The notes below the pieces were generated by a model, which worked only from the letters and a program-made list of their open reading frames with translations, did no database searches and was not told the origin of the DNA. From contig JAEZJD010000062.1 in the NCBI GenBank assembly GCA_023436425.1, positions 1-17,746 on the forward strand: a DNA stretch of 17,746 nt, given 5' to 3'. This document shows positions 1 to 7,122 of the stretch, one piece after another. The stretch's first letter is position 1. Each line of letters starts with the position of its first letter. The DNA is from Bacteroidota bacterium (GTDB taxonomy: Bacteria; Bacteroidota; Bacteroidia; Chitinophagales; Chitinophagaceae). Both the position numbers and the translations under genes were made by a program.

Positions 1-1162
1 GAGCAAAGGCGCCGCTGAATGTAGCATGGTTAGCTGGGAAGTTTGGATGTGCTGGCGTAGGTATAAAAGGTTTCCACCATGTTGCCGGATCGTTCGAGGG
101 CTCTATCACCCTACGAATAAATTGGAATGGTCTTTCCTGTAAGTAGGTGAATTTGGCCTTGAAGGAACCAATCGTTGCATCCATAAGACTCATTCCTGTC
201 TTCGCGAACGCCACCGCCGCTACATCAAGTGTGGGGTTTAGCTGCTCTATTACTTGTTTGAACACGGAAACATAGCTTGATCCGGCAGGATATCCATTCA
301 CGGCGGGATCATCATAATATTTTGCAAGACGTTTTTGATCAAAAGTCAGTGTTTTAGATACGTCGTAGACTTCTTTAAAATCTCGATAATAAGCAGAGTT
401 CACGTCTTCGCTGTAGGGATATGGTGTGGACGCGACATCGTCAATGCTGCCGGGAACCATTGTGCGTGTCTCGCCCCAGTACGCGATTCCACTGGGGATT
501 GCCGGGTTATTGTTTTCAGGCCACCAATAACCCGCAGTGTGGTTGGTGAGCACGTAAAGAGTCCAACTAGTCCAGGGCCGATCGCCAGTGGACCAATTAA
601 AGATCTCCTCTCCTACAGCTTCCCCAAATGCTTTCGACCGTTCAAAAATGTCGTCGTCTCCGATTTCAGTCTGGTAAGCTGTGTTCAACTCCGTCTCAAG
701 CGCTTGCACGGCACTGTTGGTTGCGTTTGTGAAAGTAAAAAGTCGCCGGGTAATTTCGGCGAGGGCAGCATTAGCAGCCGTAGGCCAGTGGTAAGCTTTA
801 CCTGGTTCGGTCTGAGGCATTTCGGGCATGGCGTTCAACTGACCGTGAAGACTTTGATAAGCTGGCATACCGGGCACCACAGCTTCGTATAATGCAACGC
901 CACTATAGGCCATGAACCTGCCGGCATTGATACCGTACGACGTAGGTGGATTATACAACAACGACACTTGTAAGTCCAGCCATTTTGCCACTACTTCTGA
1001 TGAATAAGTTTTTGTTTGCTTTAGATGGCCATTTACGTCATTGCTTCGACCAGTTGTTGCGGCGAGTTCGTTTGGAGTGGAAATGTCTTTTTTTTGACAT
1101 GCTGCGAATGTGATGACAACAAGCATCAATATCGCTAATTTAATTTTTGATCGTAAGAACAT
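1..1162 (-). CDS. Vanadium-dependent haloperoxidase / PAP2-superfamily lipoprotein, 3' end missing
   Basis: An open frame of 387 codons runs from the ATG at 1162 to the left edge, so the C-terminus is missing. The N-terminus is a lipoprotein signal: a basic start, a hydrophobic run and a lipobox-like TFAAC followed by QKKD, so the product is probably anchored in the envelope. Around residues 337-345 it has K-X6-RP (K337, R344, P345), the first anion-binding motif of vanadium haloperoxidases and type 2 phosphatidic acid phosphatases. Residues 372-385 contain HPNFPANHATFSGA, aligning with the second motif (PSGH), with PANH at 376-379 and the likely catalytic H379. The third motif (SRxxxGxH) would lie beyond the edge. 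Family membership follows from the spacing of the two motifs. Whether it is a haloperoxidase or a phosphatase cannot be told from sequence. It is divergent from the kinase gene at 1378. Confidence 0.72.
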   Translation of the reverse strand, partial: MFLRSKIKLAILMLVVITFAACQKKDISTPNELAATTGRSNDVNGHLKQTKTYSSEVVAKWLDLQVSLLYNPPTSYGINAGRFMAYSGVALYEAVVPGMPAYQSLHGQLNAMPEMPQTEPGKAYHWPTAANAALAEITRRLFTFTNATNSAVQALETELNTAYQTEIGDDDIFERSKAFGEAVGEEIFNWSTGDRPWTSWTLYVLTNHTAGYWWPENNNPAIPSGIAYWGETRTMVPGSIDDVASTPYPYSEDVNSAYYRDFKEVYDVSKTLTFDQKRLAKYYDDPAVNGYPAGSSYVSVFKQVIEQLNPTLDVAAVAFAKTGMSLMDATIGSFKAKFTYLQERPFQFIRRVIEPSNDPATWWKPFIPTPAHPNFPANHATFSGAFA

Positions 1163-1309
1163 AGAAGCTGGTTTTGAGTGAAAAAGTTTGTTGACGATGA
1201 GAAGGTAAGTTGGCTGGCAGGTCCTATCCAATTAAAATCGACCTAAGGAGCCGGATAAAGGAAACACTGCTGCAAATAGCCTGCGAATGCAGTTTCGCGG
1301 CGAGGTCTG

Positions 1310-1341
1310 TCGTTTGTCGCTCCATATATGTTGTTTGTCGC
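1310..1341 (+). promoter_or_regulatory. Direct repeat resembling a LytTR-regulator binding site
   Basis: Two copies of TYGTTTGTCGC (11 bases, one mismatch) lie at 1310-1320 and 1331-1341, exactly 21 bp start to start, or two helical turns. Each contains GTTTGT, matching the GTTNRK core described for LytTR-domain binding sites such as those of AgrA, where 9-bp direct repeats are separated by about 12 bp. The pair sits just upstream of the presumed promoter of the LytS/LytTR operon, so autoregulation is the natural reading. The repeat and spacing are seen directly; binding is inferred. Confidence 0.42.
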
Positions 1342-1368
1342 CTGACAGTTTAAAGACGCCATATTTTG
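1334..1368 (+). promoter_or_regulatory. Candidate promoter of the lytS-lytR operon
   Basis: TTTG at 1334-1337 and TATTTTG at 1362-1368 resemble the Bacteroidota -33 (TTTG/TTG) and -7 (TAnnTTTG) elements. The -7 match is one base short and the spacer is 24 bp, slightly long. The -7-like element ends only 9 bases before the ATG at 1378, implying a very short leader. The -33 element lies inside the second LytTR-like repeat. Confidence 0.33.
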
Positions 1369-1377
1369 GTAAATTGT

Positions 1378-2517
1378 ATGTACAAATCGTTTATGAGAAT
1401 GCCAAACACCAACGATTATGTTTTCTCTTCCAATTACACCGTTCTGCGGCATCTTTCGTTCTGGCTTTGCTGGCTTCTGGGCTGGACCTGCTTCTGGACA
1501 CTTGTTGGAACGAGATCCCAGGAAATTTTCCTTCGTATTATGCTGTATATCCCTCTCTTCATAATCTACAGCTACCCCGTTTCTCATTTTGCTGTTCCAA
1601 AGCTGCTTTTGAAAGGAAAGTACGTTGCGTTCCTCGGCGTTATTATGTTCTGGCTTGTAGCGGGTTGGTACATGAATGTTTATTTTGTGAACCACATATT
1701 CGTCCCCGCCGCGCAAGGGTTAAGTCTTCCTAATCGTGATGAAAGCTCAGGACTGGGTTTTCATTGCATGGTCATCACTGCAGCTTGTCTTTCTGCGATA
1801 TCACTTTTAAAACATTGGATTGAAAAGCAACAAGCGTGGCTACAGGCAGAGCAGGAAAAAATGATTGCACAAATGCAGTTACTCAAGGCGCAGCTGCATC
1901 CACACTTCCTTTTTAATACCTTGAACAACATTTACTCTTTCGCACTTCATTATTCTCCCAAGACGCCACAAATGGTACTGCGGCTTTCTTCTTTGCTCAG
2001 CTACATGCTTTATGAATGTAAAGGAGAGCAGGTGCTGCTGGAAAAAGAACTTGAGATAATGAAAAATTATATCGATCTCGAACGAGAACGGTACGGAGAC
2101 AAAATCGATATTTCCATAAACGTGGTTGGGGATATTGATGGCAAATACATTTGTCCCTTGTTGATGCTGCCGTTTCTTGAAAATGCATTCAAGCATGGCA
2201 CGTCCGAACAGCTGGGACGCCCATGGATGAGCGTTGATATATCGGTAAAAGAAAACATGCTTAAATGCAAAGTCGTAAACAGCAAAAATGAGTTTGTTTC
2301 TTACCATGAAAACGGGGTTGGTATTAGCAATGTGAAAAAGCGCCTGGAATTACTCTATCCTGATAAACACGATTTAAAACTTACGGATGAAGGAGACTTT
2401 TTTGTCGTTTCCCTGATGCTGCAATTGAGACCGATGAAAGTTGTGTCCGAGCAGCCGGTGTTTTCAAAAGATCAAATTGAATTGCTTCCACATGAACATG
2501 CGTTGTCTGCTAATTGA
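1378..2517 (+). CDS. LytS/YehU-type sensor histidine kinase
   Basis: Membrane histidine kinase of the His_kinase (PF06580) family, expected to autophosphorylate and pass phosphate to the LytTR regulator encoded next. From the ATG at 1378 it has 379 residues. About four hydrophobic segments lie in the first 145 residues, with no separate extracellular sensor domain, followed by a short coiled linker rich in Q, E and K. The phosphoacceptor motif QLHPHFLFN is at 172-180, with H176 the likely phosphorylated residue. The ATPase part has an N-box-like LPFLENAFKHG and a G-box-like NGVGISNVKKRL. A TTG at 1366 would add four residues, but it overlaps the promoter-like TATTTTG, so I prefer 1378; ATGs at 1393 and 1399 are also possible. 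The 3' end overlaps the regulator by 26 bp, indicating translational coupling. The signal sensed is unknown. Confidence 0.9.
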   Translation: MYKSFMRMPNTNDYVFSSNYTVLRHLSFWLCWLLGWTCFWTLVGTRSQEIFLRIMLYIPLFIIYSYPVSHFAVPKLLLKGKYVAFLGVIMFWLVAGWYMNVYFVNHIFVPAAQGLSLPNRDESSGLGFHCMVITAACLSAISLLKHWIEKQQAWLQAEQEKMIAQMQLLKAQLHPHFLFNTLNNIYSFALHYSPKTPQMVLRLSSLLSYMLYECKGEQVLLEKELEIMKNYIDLERERYGDKIDISINVVGDIDGKYICPLLMLPFLENAFKHGTSEQLGRPWMSVDISVKENMLKCKVVNSKNEFVSYHENGVGISNVKKRLELLYPDKHDLKLTDEGDFFVVSLMLQLRPMKVVSEQPVFSKDQIELLPHEHALSAN

Positions 2518-3202
2518 TGATGAGCCACCCGCTCTCGAGATACTTCAATCGCATATAAATCAAATCGATGGATTGGAGATCGTGGGCAAGTGCAGCAACG
2601 CCGTTGAGGCTATAGACTTGCTGCACAAAAAATCTGTTGACCTGATGTTTCTTGACATCAAAATGCCGAAGATTTTAGGCACTGATTTTCTGAGAAGTTT
2701 ATCACATCCTCCAAAGGTAGTTTTTGTAACTGCTTACCGTGAGTATGCGGTTGATGGGTTTGAACTGGAAGCAGTGGATTACCTGGTAAAACCCGTTTCT
2801 TTTGAACGATTTTTAAAAGCAATTAATCGACTGAAAAGAAACTCAAATGACCATGTCGTTTCGGAGCGTAAGCAGTACCGTGTTAACCCGGATGCGTTTA
2901 TTTATCTGAAAATAGAGCGTGTCAGACAAAAAATTTTGTTGGAAGATGTTGTGTACGTTGAAAGTTGGAAAGACTATGTGTCCATTCACTTTACGAATGG
3001 CAAACATCTGCAGGTGAAGCAAACTATTACTGCAGTCGAGAACATGCTGTCGGAGCATATGTTCATGCGTGTTCACCGCTCCTACATTGTTTCCCTCAGT
3101 AAACTATCTGGATATAGCGCCACGTCAGTAAGGCTTGGCGCAATTGAAATCCCCATTGGCAGATTATACAAGCAATCAGTAATGAGTCAACTTGCAGTTT
3201 GA
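2492..3202 (+). CDS. LytTR-family response regulator
   Basis: Response regulator of 236 residues, partner of the preceding LytS-type kinase. The receiver domain occupies residues 1-120, with the acidic pair D9-D10, phosphoacceptor D55 in FLDIKMP, a conserved T in FVTAYREYA and the switch lysine in YLVKPVSFERF. The LytTR DNA-binding domain spans about 135-236, with typical elements such as LLEDVVYVESWKDYV and MRVHRSYIVS. It would act in the cytoplasm as a DNA-binding transcription factor recognising paired direct repeats; a candidate site lies upstream of its own operon at 1310-1341. I chose the ATG at 2492, with 2498 as an alternative, because the conserved receiver start follows at once; an upstream in-frame start at 2441 would add 17 residues foreign to the family. 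It overlaps the kinase gene by 26 bp. Confidence 0.93.
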   Translation: MNMRCLLIDDEPPALEILQSHINQIDGLEIVGKCSNAVEAIDLLHKKSVDLMFLDIKMPKILGTDFLRSLSHPPKVVFVTAYREYAVDGFELEAVDYLVKPVSFERFLKAINRLKRNSNDHVVSERKQYRVNPDAFIYLKIERVRQKILLEDVVYVESWKDYVSIHFTNGKHLQVKQTITAVENMLSEHMFMRVHRSYIVSLSKLSGYSATSVRLGAIEIPIGRLYKQSVMSQLAV

Positions 3203-3275
3203 TCTTTTCCGTTTTCGTGTTTTCATCTTTTTCAGTTCACCTTTTGGCACAATTCTGTAATGTTTGCACAAGGTG

Positions 3276-3560
3276 ATGGTTAAGATCAAAGAGCAGTCAT
3301 TCCTCGCTAAATTGGCAGCGCGAACATTGAAAAGTAGCGGCGCTGCAATCGTGTTTGGCAGAACAATTCATCTATGGAATATTTCCCGATCTGAATTTTT
3401 GGGCGACAGGCGACTGCTGAAGCACGAACTGCAACATGTTCGCCAGTATCGGCGTTATGGGTTGCTCAGGTTTATCTTTTTTTATTTATTGGAAAGCTTC
3501 CAAAAAGGATATTATAACAACAAATTTGAAGTGGAAGCACGTGAAGCAGAAAATTTATGA
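3276..3560 (+). CDS. Small HExxH (DUF4157-like) metallopeptidase-type protein
   Basis: Short protein, 94 residues from the ATG at 3276. It has the zinc-binding motif HELQH at 50-54 and a downstream FEVEAREAE segment at 84-92 that could give the third, glutamate ligand (E85 or E87), as in gluzincin-like mini-domains such as DUF4157. Between them lies an aromatic, hydrophobic stretch (RFIFFYLLESF, 65-75) that may pack on the core or touch a membrane. No signal peptide is visible. A TTG at 3264 is a possible earlier start, but it overlaps a TAATGTTTG sequence resembling a -7 promoter element, so 3276 is better. It lies 73 bp after the response regulator on the same strand and may belong to the same operon or have its own promoter. 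The zinc motif is seen; peptidase activity is inferred and substrates are unknown. Confidence 0.68.
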   Translation: MVKIKEQSFLAKLAARTLKSSGAAIVFGRTIHLWNISRSEFLGDRRLLKHELQHVRQYRRYGLLRFIFFYLLESFQKGYYNNKFEVEAREAENL

Positions 3561-3578
3561 GCTGGTTACGACTTCGAA

Positions 3579-4394
3579 TTACAAATCTCTTTTGCTATTC
3601 AACCAATAGCACAAACTCCAAACAATCGCGACAACAATTAAAGAATAAATCACATGTTCGTTGATTGCTGCCATCATCGATTTATAGCCTTTTTCATCCA
3701 GGCGTCCCAAAAAAGCTGGCACCGGCACCAGTCTGTCTGAAATTTCCAAAGGCATAAAACGTCCAATGTCATTTGCTTTCACTTTTGCCACACCTACAAT
3801 AATCGGTTCCAGAATAATAAAGTAGAAAAGAAAAATGCCCAAAGCAATAAACGCTTTTCTAGCAAGGAAGGCAATAAAGAATGCAATGGAAAGTTGGGTA
3901 AATGACTGAAGTGCAAACAGGAAAATGTACTTTGAATTTTCCCAAACATTGCCGCTGTCCTCACCTTTGTTTATCGAACCAATCACGATTGCCACAACTG
4001 CAAACAATAAAGTTGTCAGCAGAGATATCATCAGCACGTTCAGCAACTTGGCACTGAGAAATTGGTTGCGGCTCCAACCGTCAATAACATTTTGCCGGTG
4101 CGTCTTGTAGGTGTATTCATTGGTGATGAACATGATTACGACAAGCGATGGAATGAAAACAAAAATTGACGATGCATAAGCGACTGTGTGCCATACTTCG
4201 GGAAAAGAAAACGGATTGCCAACGAGCATGGTTACCATTTTTCCTGTGGCACCCGGCTTGTTGATAAGCGTTTTGTACAATTGGTAAAAAAGGTAATTTA
4301 TTCCAGGATAGGAAAGTGTGATGATTCCTGCCATCCACCAGAATGCTTTGTATTTTCTGAGCTTTAGCCATTCCGTGTTTATAAGAGTTGTCAT
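3579..4394 (-). CDS. ABC-2 type transporter permease
   Basis: Integral membrane protein of 271 residues with about six hydrophobic helices: near residues 15-40, 70-95, 115-140, 155-175, 180-205 and 245-265. It opens with MTTLINTEWLKLRKYKAFW, a cytoplasmic lead-in common in ABC-2 permeases. It is the likely partner of the ATPase encoded just upstream on the same strand (60 bp gap), together forming an inner-membrane exporter. It contains no recognisable substrate signature, so the cargo (drug, lipid or peptide) is unknown. Its 3' end converges on the small HExxH gene with 18 bp between the stop codons and no obvious terminator. ABC exporters often sit beside LytTR systems, so a functional link is possible, but the genes are on opposite strands and nothing in the sequence proves it. 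Confidence 0.85.
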   Translation of the reverse strand: MTTLINTEWLKLRKYKAFWWMAGIITLSYPGINYLFYQLYKTLINKPGATGKMVTMLVGNPFSFPEVWHTVAYASSIFVFIPSLVVIMFITNEYTYKTHRQNVIDGWSRNQFLSAKLLNVLMISLLTTLLFAVVAIVIGSINKGEDSGNVWENSKYIFLFALQSFTQLSIAFFIAFLARKAFIALGIFLFYFIILEPIIVGVAKVKANDIGRFMPLEISDRLVPVPAFLGRLDEKGYKSMMAAINEHVIYSLIVVAIVWSLCYWLNSKRDL

Positions 4395-4454
4395 TCAATA
4401 ACAATTTAGAGCTTGGAGATGATAGTAGTTGTTGTCTGGTGTTTGAAGTCCTGC

Positions 4455-5351
4455 TTAGTTGTTAGTTAATTCGAAAAAGCGTGCTTCAAGCCTTTTCTTT
4501 TTTAGTACAAGATGATTTAGTACGATGCCTTTGCTGAAGCAAAAGTTGTTGATATCATCAAGCCGTGCTTCACCTTTTGGTAAAACAACTTGCAGTTTGT
4601 CTTCCGCCATCGAAACACTTTTGCTGAATTGATATTGTTGTAAAATGTTGCTCAGTGATTCCAGATCTGGTGCACTTAACTCCACCACGTCATCGTCGGA
4701 CAAAATGTGTTCAACTGCGCCTGTGGTGAGCACTTCACCTGTTTTCAAAATTGCGGCATGCGTACAAACTTTCTCCACTTCATCAAGAAGGTGGCTCGCC
4801 ATAATTATGGTGTGACCTGAAGTTTTCAATTCAGTTATCAGCTCCCGTATTTCTGCAATACCAACAGGATCGAGTCCATTTGTAGGTTCATCCAATACCA
4901 AAACTTTCGGATCTCCAAGCAGAGCGCCAGCGATTGCCAGCCGCTGTTTCATTCCCAGGCTGAAAGTGCTGAATTTACTCTTCCTCCGATCAAACAATTT
5001 CACCCGCTGCAGCACGGCTACTATATCGTTTTCATCGCCTCTGCCACTGATGCTTTGCGTTATTTTCAAGTTGTCCTCAGCGGACATATAGTGGTAGAAA
5101 TTTGGTGTTTCCAGCAGCGACCCGATCTTCTTTCTCTCGTCAGGAGAACCCGGTCTGCCAAACCACAAAAAGTTTCCATTGTTCGCCTTCAGCACATCGA
5201 GGATAATGCTGAGCAAGGTGGTTTTGCCGCTTCCGTTTGGACCCAAGATTCCGAAAACGCTGCCCGGCGGCACGTCAAAGGAAACATTGTTTAAAGCACG
5301 AAAGGAGCCGTAATACTTTGTAATGTTGTTAAGCGTAAGAACTGCAGTCAT
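4455..5351 (-). CDS. ABC transporter ATP-binding protein
   Basis: ATPase subunit of 298 residues, partner of the downstream permease; it would hydrolyse ATP at the cytoplasmic face to power export. Visible motifs are Walker A GPNGSGKTT (37-45), a signature loop FSLGMKQR (about 130-137) with SLGM in place of the canonical SGGQ, Walker B VLVLDE (150-155) with catalytic E155, the D-loop NGLDP, and the switch histidine H187 in MASHLLDE. The signature variant is usual in the bacitracin/CcmA-like subfamily paired with ABC-2 permeases. The C-terminal 90 residues form the accessory domain common in this subfamily. The ATG at 5351 lies 92 bp from the divergent epimerase gene. A promoter-like CAA/CCAAGATA arrangement (minus strand TTG-N21-TATCTTGG) lies just upstream. 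Confidence 0.92.
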   Translation of the reverse strand: MTAVLTLNNITKYYGSFRALNNVSFDVPPGSVFGILGPNGSGKTTLLSIILDVLKANNGNFLWFGRPGSPDERKKIGSLLETPNFYHYMSAEDNLKITQSISGRGDENDIVAVLQRVKLFDRRKSKFSTFSLGMKQRLAIAGALLGDPKVLVLDEPTNGLDPVGIAEIRELITELKTSGHTIIMASHLLDEVEKVCTHAAILKTGEVLTTGAVEHILSDDDVVELSAPDLESLSNILQQYQFSKSVSMAEDKLQVVLPKGEARLDDINNFCFSKGIVLNHLVLKKKRLEARFFELTNN

Positions 5352-5368
5352 TGGTCATGATTATCCCA

Positions 5369-5400
5369 CCAAGATAATGTGCGATGATTGTTTTGCACAA
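5369..5400 (-). promoter_or_regulatory. Candidate promoter of the ABC transporter operon
   Basis: Read on the minus strand, TTG (5400-5398) is followed after 21 bp by TATCTTGG (5376-5369), one mismatch from the Bacteroidota -7 element TAnnTTTG. It lies 17 bases before the ATG at 5351, a suitable distance for transcribing the ATPase and permease genes. The match is imperfect and the call tentative. Confidence 0.3.
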
Positions 5401-5443
5401 CATCATTATACCAAACGGGTGTTTCAAGATATAAACTCTGATT

Positions 5444-6355
5444 ATGGAAACAGTACTCATCACCGGTGGAACAGGAATGATCGGCAGCGCTTTATCAGAA
5501 GCATTAATGGACAAAGGTTATGAAGTGATTGTTTTGACGCGAAACACTAAGACCGCTCCGCACAAAAATTTCGGCTATGCTGAATGGAACATTCATCAAC
5601 AAACAATAGATGAAAATGCCGTCAAAAAAGCAGACTACATTATTCATCTTGCAGGGGCGAATGTTGGCGAAAAACGATGGACAGCAAAACGTAAGAAAGA
5701 AATTATTGACAGCCGTGTCAAGTCCGGTCAGCTTCTGGCGAAAGCGCTGAAGGAAATTACAAACAACGTACAGGCTGTGGTAAGTGCATCTGCCATTGGC
5801 TGGTATGGGGAAAATAAAAGTGAAGCTCCTTTCGTGGAAACCGATCCTGCCGCGAATGATTTTCTAGGCTCCACTTGTCGGAAATGGGAAGCTGCTATAC
5901 AAGATGTGTCCCAATTAGGAAAAAGGCTGGTAATTCTCAGAACAGGAATTGTTCTCAGTAATCAGGCCGGAGCGTATGCTGAACTAAAAAAAACATTGAA
6001 GTTTGGAGTAGCTGCAATTCTTGGTAAAGGACAACAAGTAATAAGTTGGATCCACATTGATGATGTGGTAAACATGTACATTGCTGCAATTGAGAATCAA
6101 AGCATGCACGGAGTTTACAATGCTGTAGCACCACATCCCGTAAGCAACAAAGAGTTCATTGTACAAATAGCGAGACAGCGAAAACAATTTTTTGTTCCGG
6201 TGCATGTGCCTGCGGTTGCTTTAAAAACATTGCTTGGCGAAATGAGCGAAGAGGTGCTGAAGTCTGCTAATGTAAGTTCTGCGAAAATCGAAAGTACTGG
6301 CTTCCGCTTCCGCTATTCTGCAATTGAACATGCGGTGGAGCAACTGGAAGACTGA
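5444..6355 (+). CDS. TIGR01777-family NAD(P)-dependent epimerase/oxidoreductase (SDR39U1/YfcH-like)
   Basis: Extended short-chain dehydrogenase of 303 residues, the usual length for this family. The nucleotide-binding Rossmann motif TGGTGMIG is at 7-14, followed by the family-typical segments IIHLAGANVGEKRW and SASAIGWYG, and ISWIHIDDVV in the middle. The C-terminal 50 residues (VPAVALKTLLGEMSEEVLKSANV onward) match the DUF1731-type tail. The family is widespread, but its physiological substrate is not established, so I do not assign a pathway. Expected to be cytosolic. It is transcribed away from the ABC operon and converges on the metzincin gene with 21 bp between stop codons. The ATG at 5444 is the first in-frame start and places the Rossmann motif normally. 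Confidence 0.9.
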   Translation: METVLITGGTGMIGSALSEALMDKGYEVIVLTRNTKTAPHKNFGYAEWNIHQQTIDENAVKKADYIIHLAGANVGEKRWTAKRKKEIIDSRVKSGQLLAKALKEITNNVQAVVSASAIGWYGENKSEAPFVETDPAANDFLGSTCRKWEAAIQDVSQLGKRLVILRTGIVLSNQAGAYAELKKTLKFGVAAILGKGQQVISWIHIDDVVNMYIAAIENQSMHGVYNAVAPHPVSNKEFIVQIARQRKQFFVPVHVPAVALKTLLGEMSEEVLKSANVSSAKIESTGFRFRYSAIEHAVEQLED

Positions 6356-6376
6356 TTGCTTGTTCCGGAGCACATA

Positions 6377-7015
6377 TCATCCATGTTTCCAGTGATACAC
6401 ATTTGAAAAATCTCCAACAATCCCATTATTTTTCAAAAGCCACTTTTTTAAGTTTAAACTTTCGACGTCTTCTTTTAGAACTTTGCGATACATCGGATGC
6501 ATTGTGCCACCTGTTACCCCGGCAGGTTTTGTCGGATCGTATTGATACTGTGGGTCAACCAACGTACCGCGTGGGTACATGATTGCTGGCGCCCCTTTTC
6601 CGCGATAATCCAAATTGTGCGGATGATCTAGGCCGAGCGTATGTCCGTACTCGTGAGCCGCTGTAGTGGATCCGATGTAAAGGTTTTCAACTTTGAAGTA
6701 ACCGGTATTGCATCCCAATCCATCAACAAAGGAAATATTGCCAATTACAAAGTCTTCGATTCGGATGTAATTGTTCCGCGGGTCGGCGTTCTGTAAAACT
6801 TCGTATTGATCTAAGTCGCTTTTCAATTCAGCAGTGATTCGGAATACAACAATATAACTTTTCCCTTCCAGCGTTATCCATGCCTGTGGCTCGTTCCACA
6901 TTGTTTCTATTTCTTCCCTGATCCGGTTTGTCAGCTCTGCGTCAGCGGCATCTCCATACGTAATGATGTGGGAGAAAATAGTAATTTGGACATCGTGAAC
7001 TTCAACAATACCCAT
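6377..7015 (-). CDS. Compact metzincin zinc metalloprotease without signal peptide
   Basis: Protein of 212 residues with the full metzincin motif HEYGHTLGLDH at 121-131, giving zinc ligands H121, H125 and H131, catalytic E122 and conserved G128. The Met-turn follows at AIMYPRG with M146. The first 120 residues have the alternating strand/helix character of an M10/M12-type catalytic domain. The C-terminal 50 residues hold a VTGGTMHPMYRKVLKEDVESLNL segment, like the final helix of such domains. No prodomain, signal peptide or sorting domain is present. The start is well fixed, because an in-frame TGA lies 9 bases before the ATG at 7015. It is divergent from the S41 protease gene (107 bp gap) and convergent with the epimerase. 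It might act inside the cell or leave by a route not using an N-terminal signal. Substrate unknown. Confidence 0.82.
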   Translation of the reverse strand: MGIVEVHDVQITIFSHIITYGDAADAELTNRIREEIETMWNEPQAWITLEGKSYIVVFRITAELKSDLDQYEVLQNADPRNNYIRIEDFVIGNISFVDGLGCNTGYFKVENLYIGSTTAAHEYGHTLGLDHPHNLDYRGKGAPAIMYPRGTLVDPQYQYDPTKPAGVTGGTMHPMYRKVLKEDVESLNLKKWLLKNNGIVGDFSNVYHWKHG

Positions 7016-7050
7016 ACCCGATCAGGCGTTTAACATTAACAATAAGTAAT

Positions 7051-7058
7051 CAAAACTA
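7051..7058 (-). promoter_or_regulatory. -7 element of the metzincin gene
   Basis: On the minus strand this reads TAGTTTTG, an exact fit to the Bacteroidota -7 consensus TAnnTTTG, 35 bases before the ATG at 7015. I see no good -33 element at the expected distance, so this is a partial promoter match. Confidence 0.35.
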
Positions 7059-7122
7059 CTAGCCAAAGGTGCTTCTGCAGTTTATGAGAAATATTAATTT
7101 TACGAATAATCAATTTTAATTT

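Noticed and set aside
335..892. A 185-codon plus-strand open frame opposite the haloperoxidase gene
   Set aside because: It is antisense to a frame with a lipoprotein signal and recognisable motifs, and its translation shows no domain or coding character.
1243..1733. Open frames on both strands around the lytS start
   Set aside because: They overlap the kinase's membrane domain in other frames and have no family features.
3579..5351. Treating the LytS/LytTR genes and the ABC exporter as one sensing-export module
   Set aside because: They are on opposite strands and converge, and no GTTNRK repeat pair with 21-bp period was seen upstream of the ABC operon.
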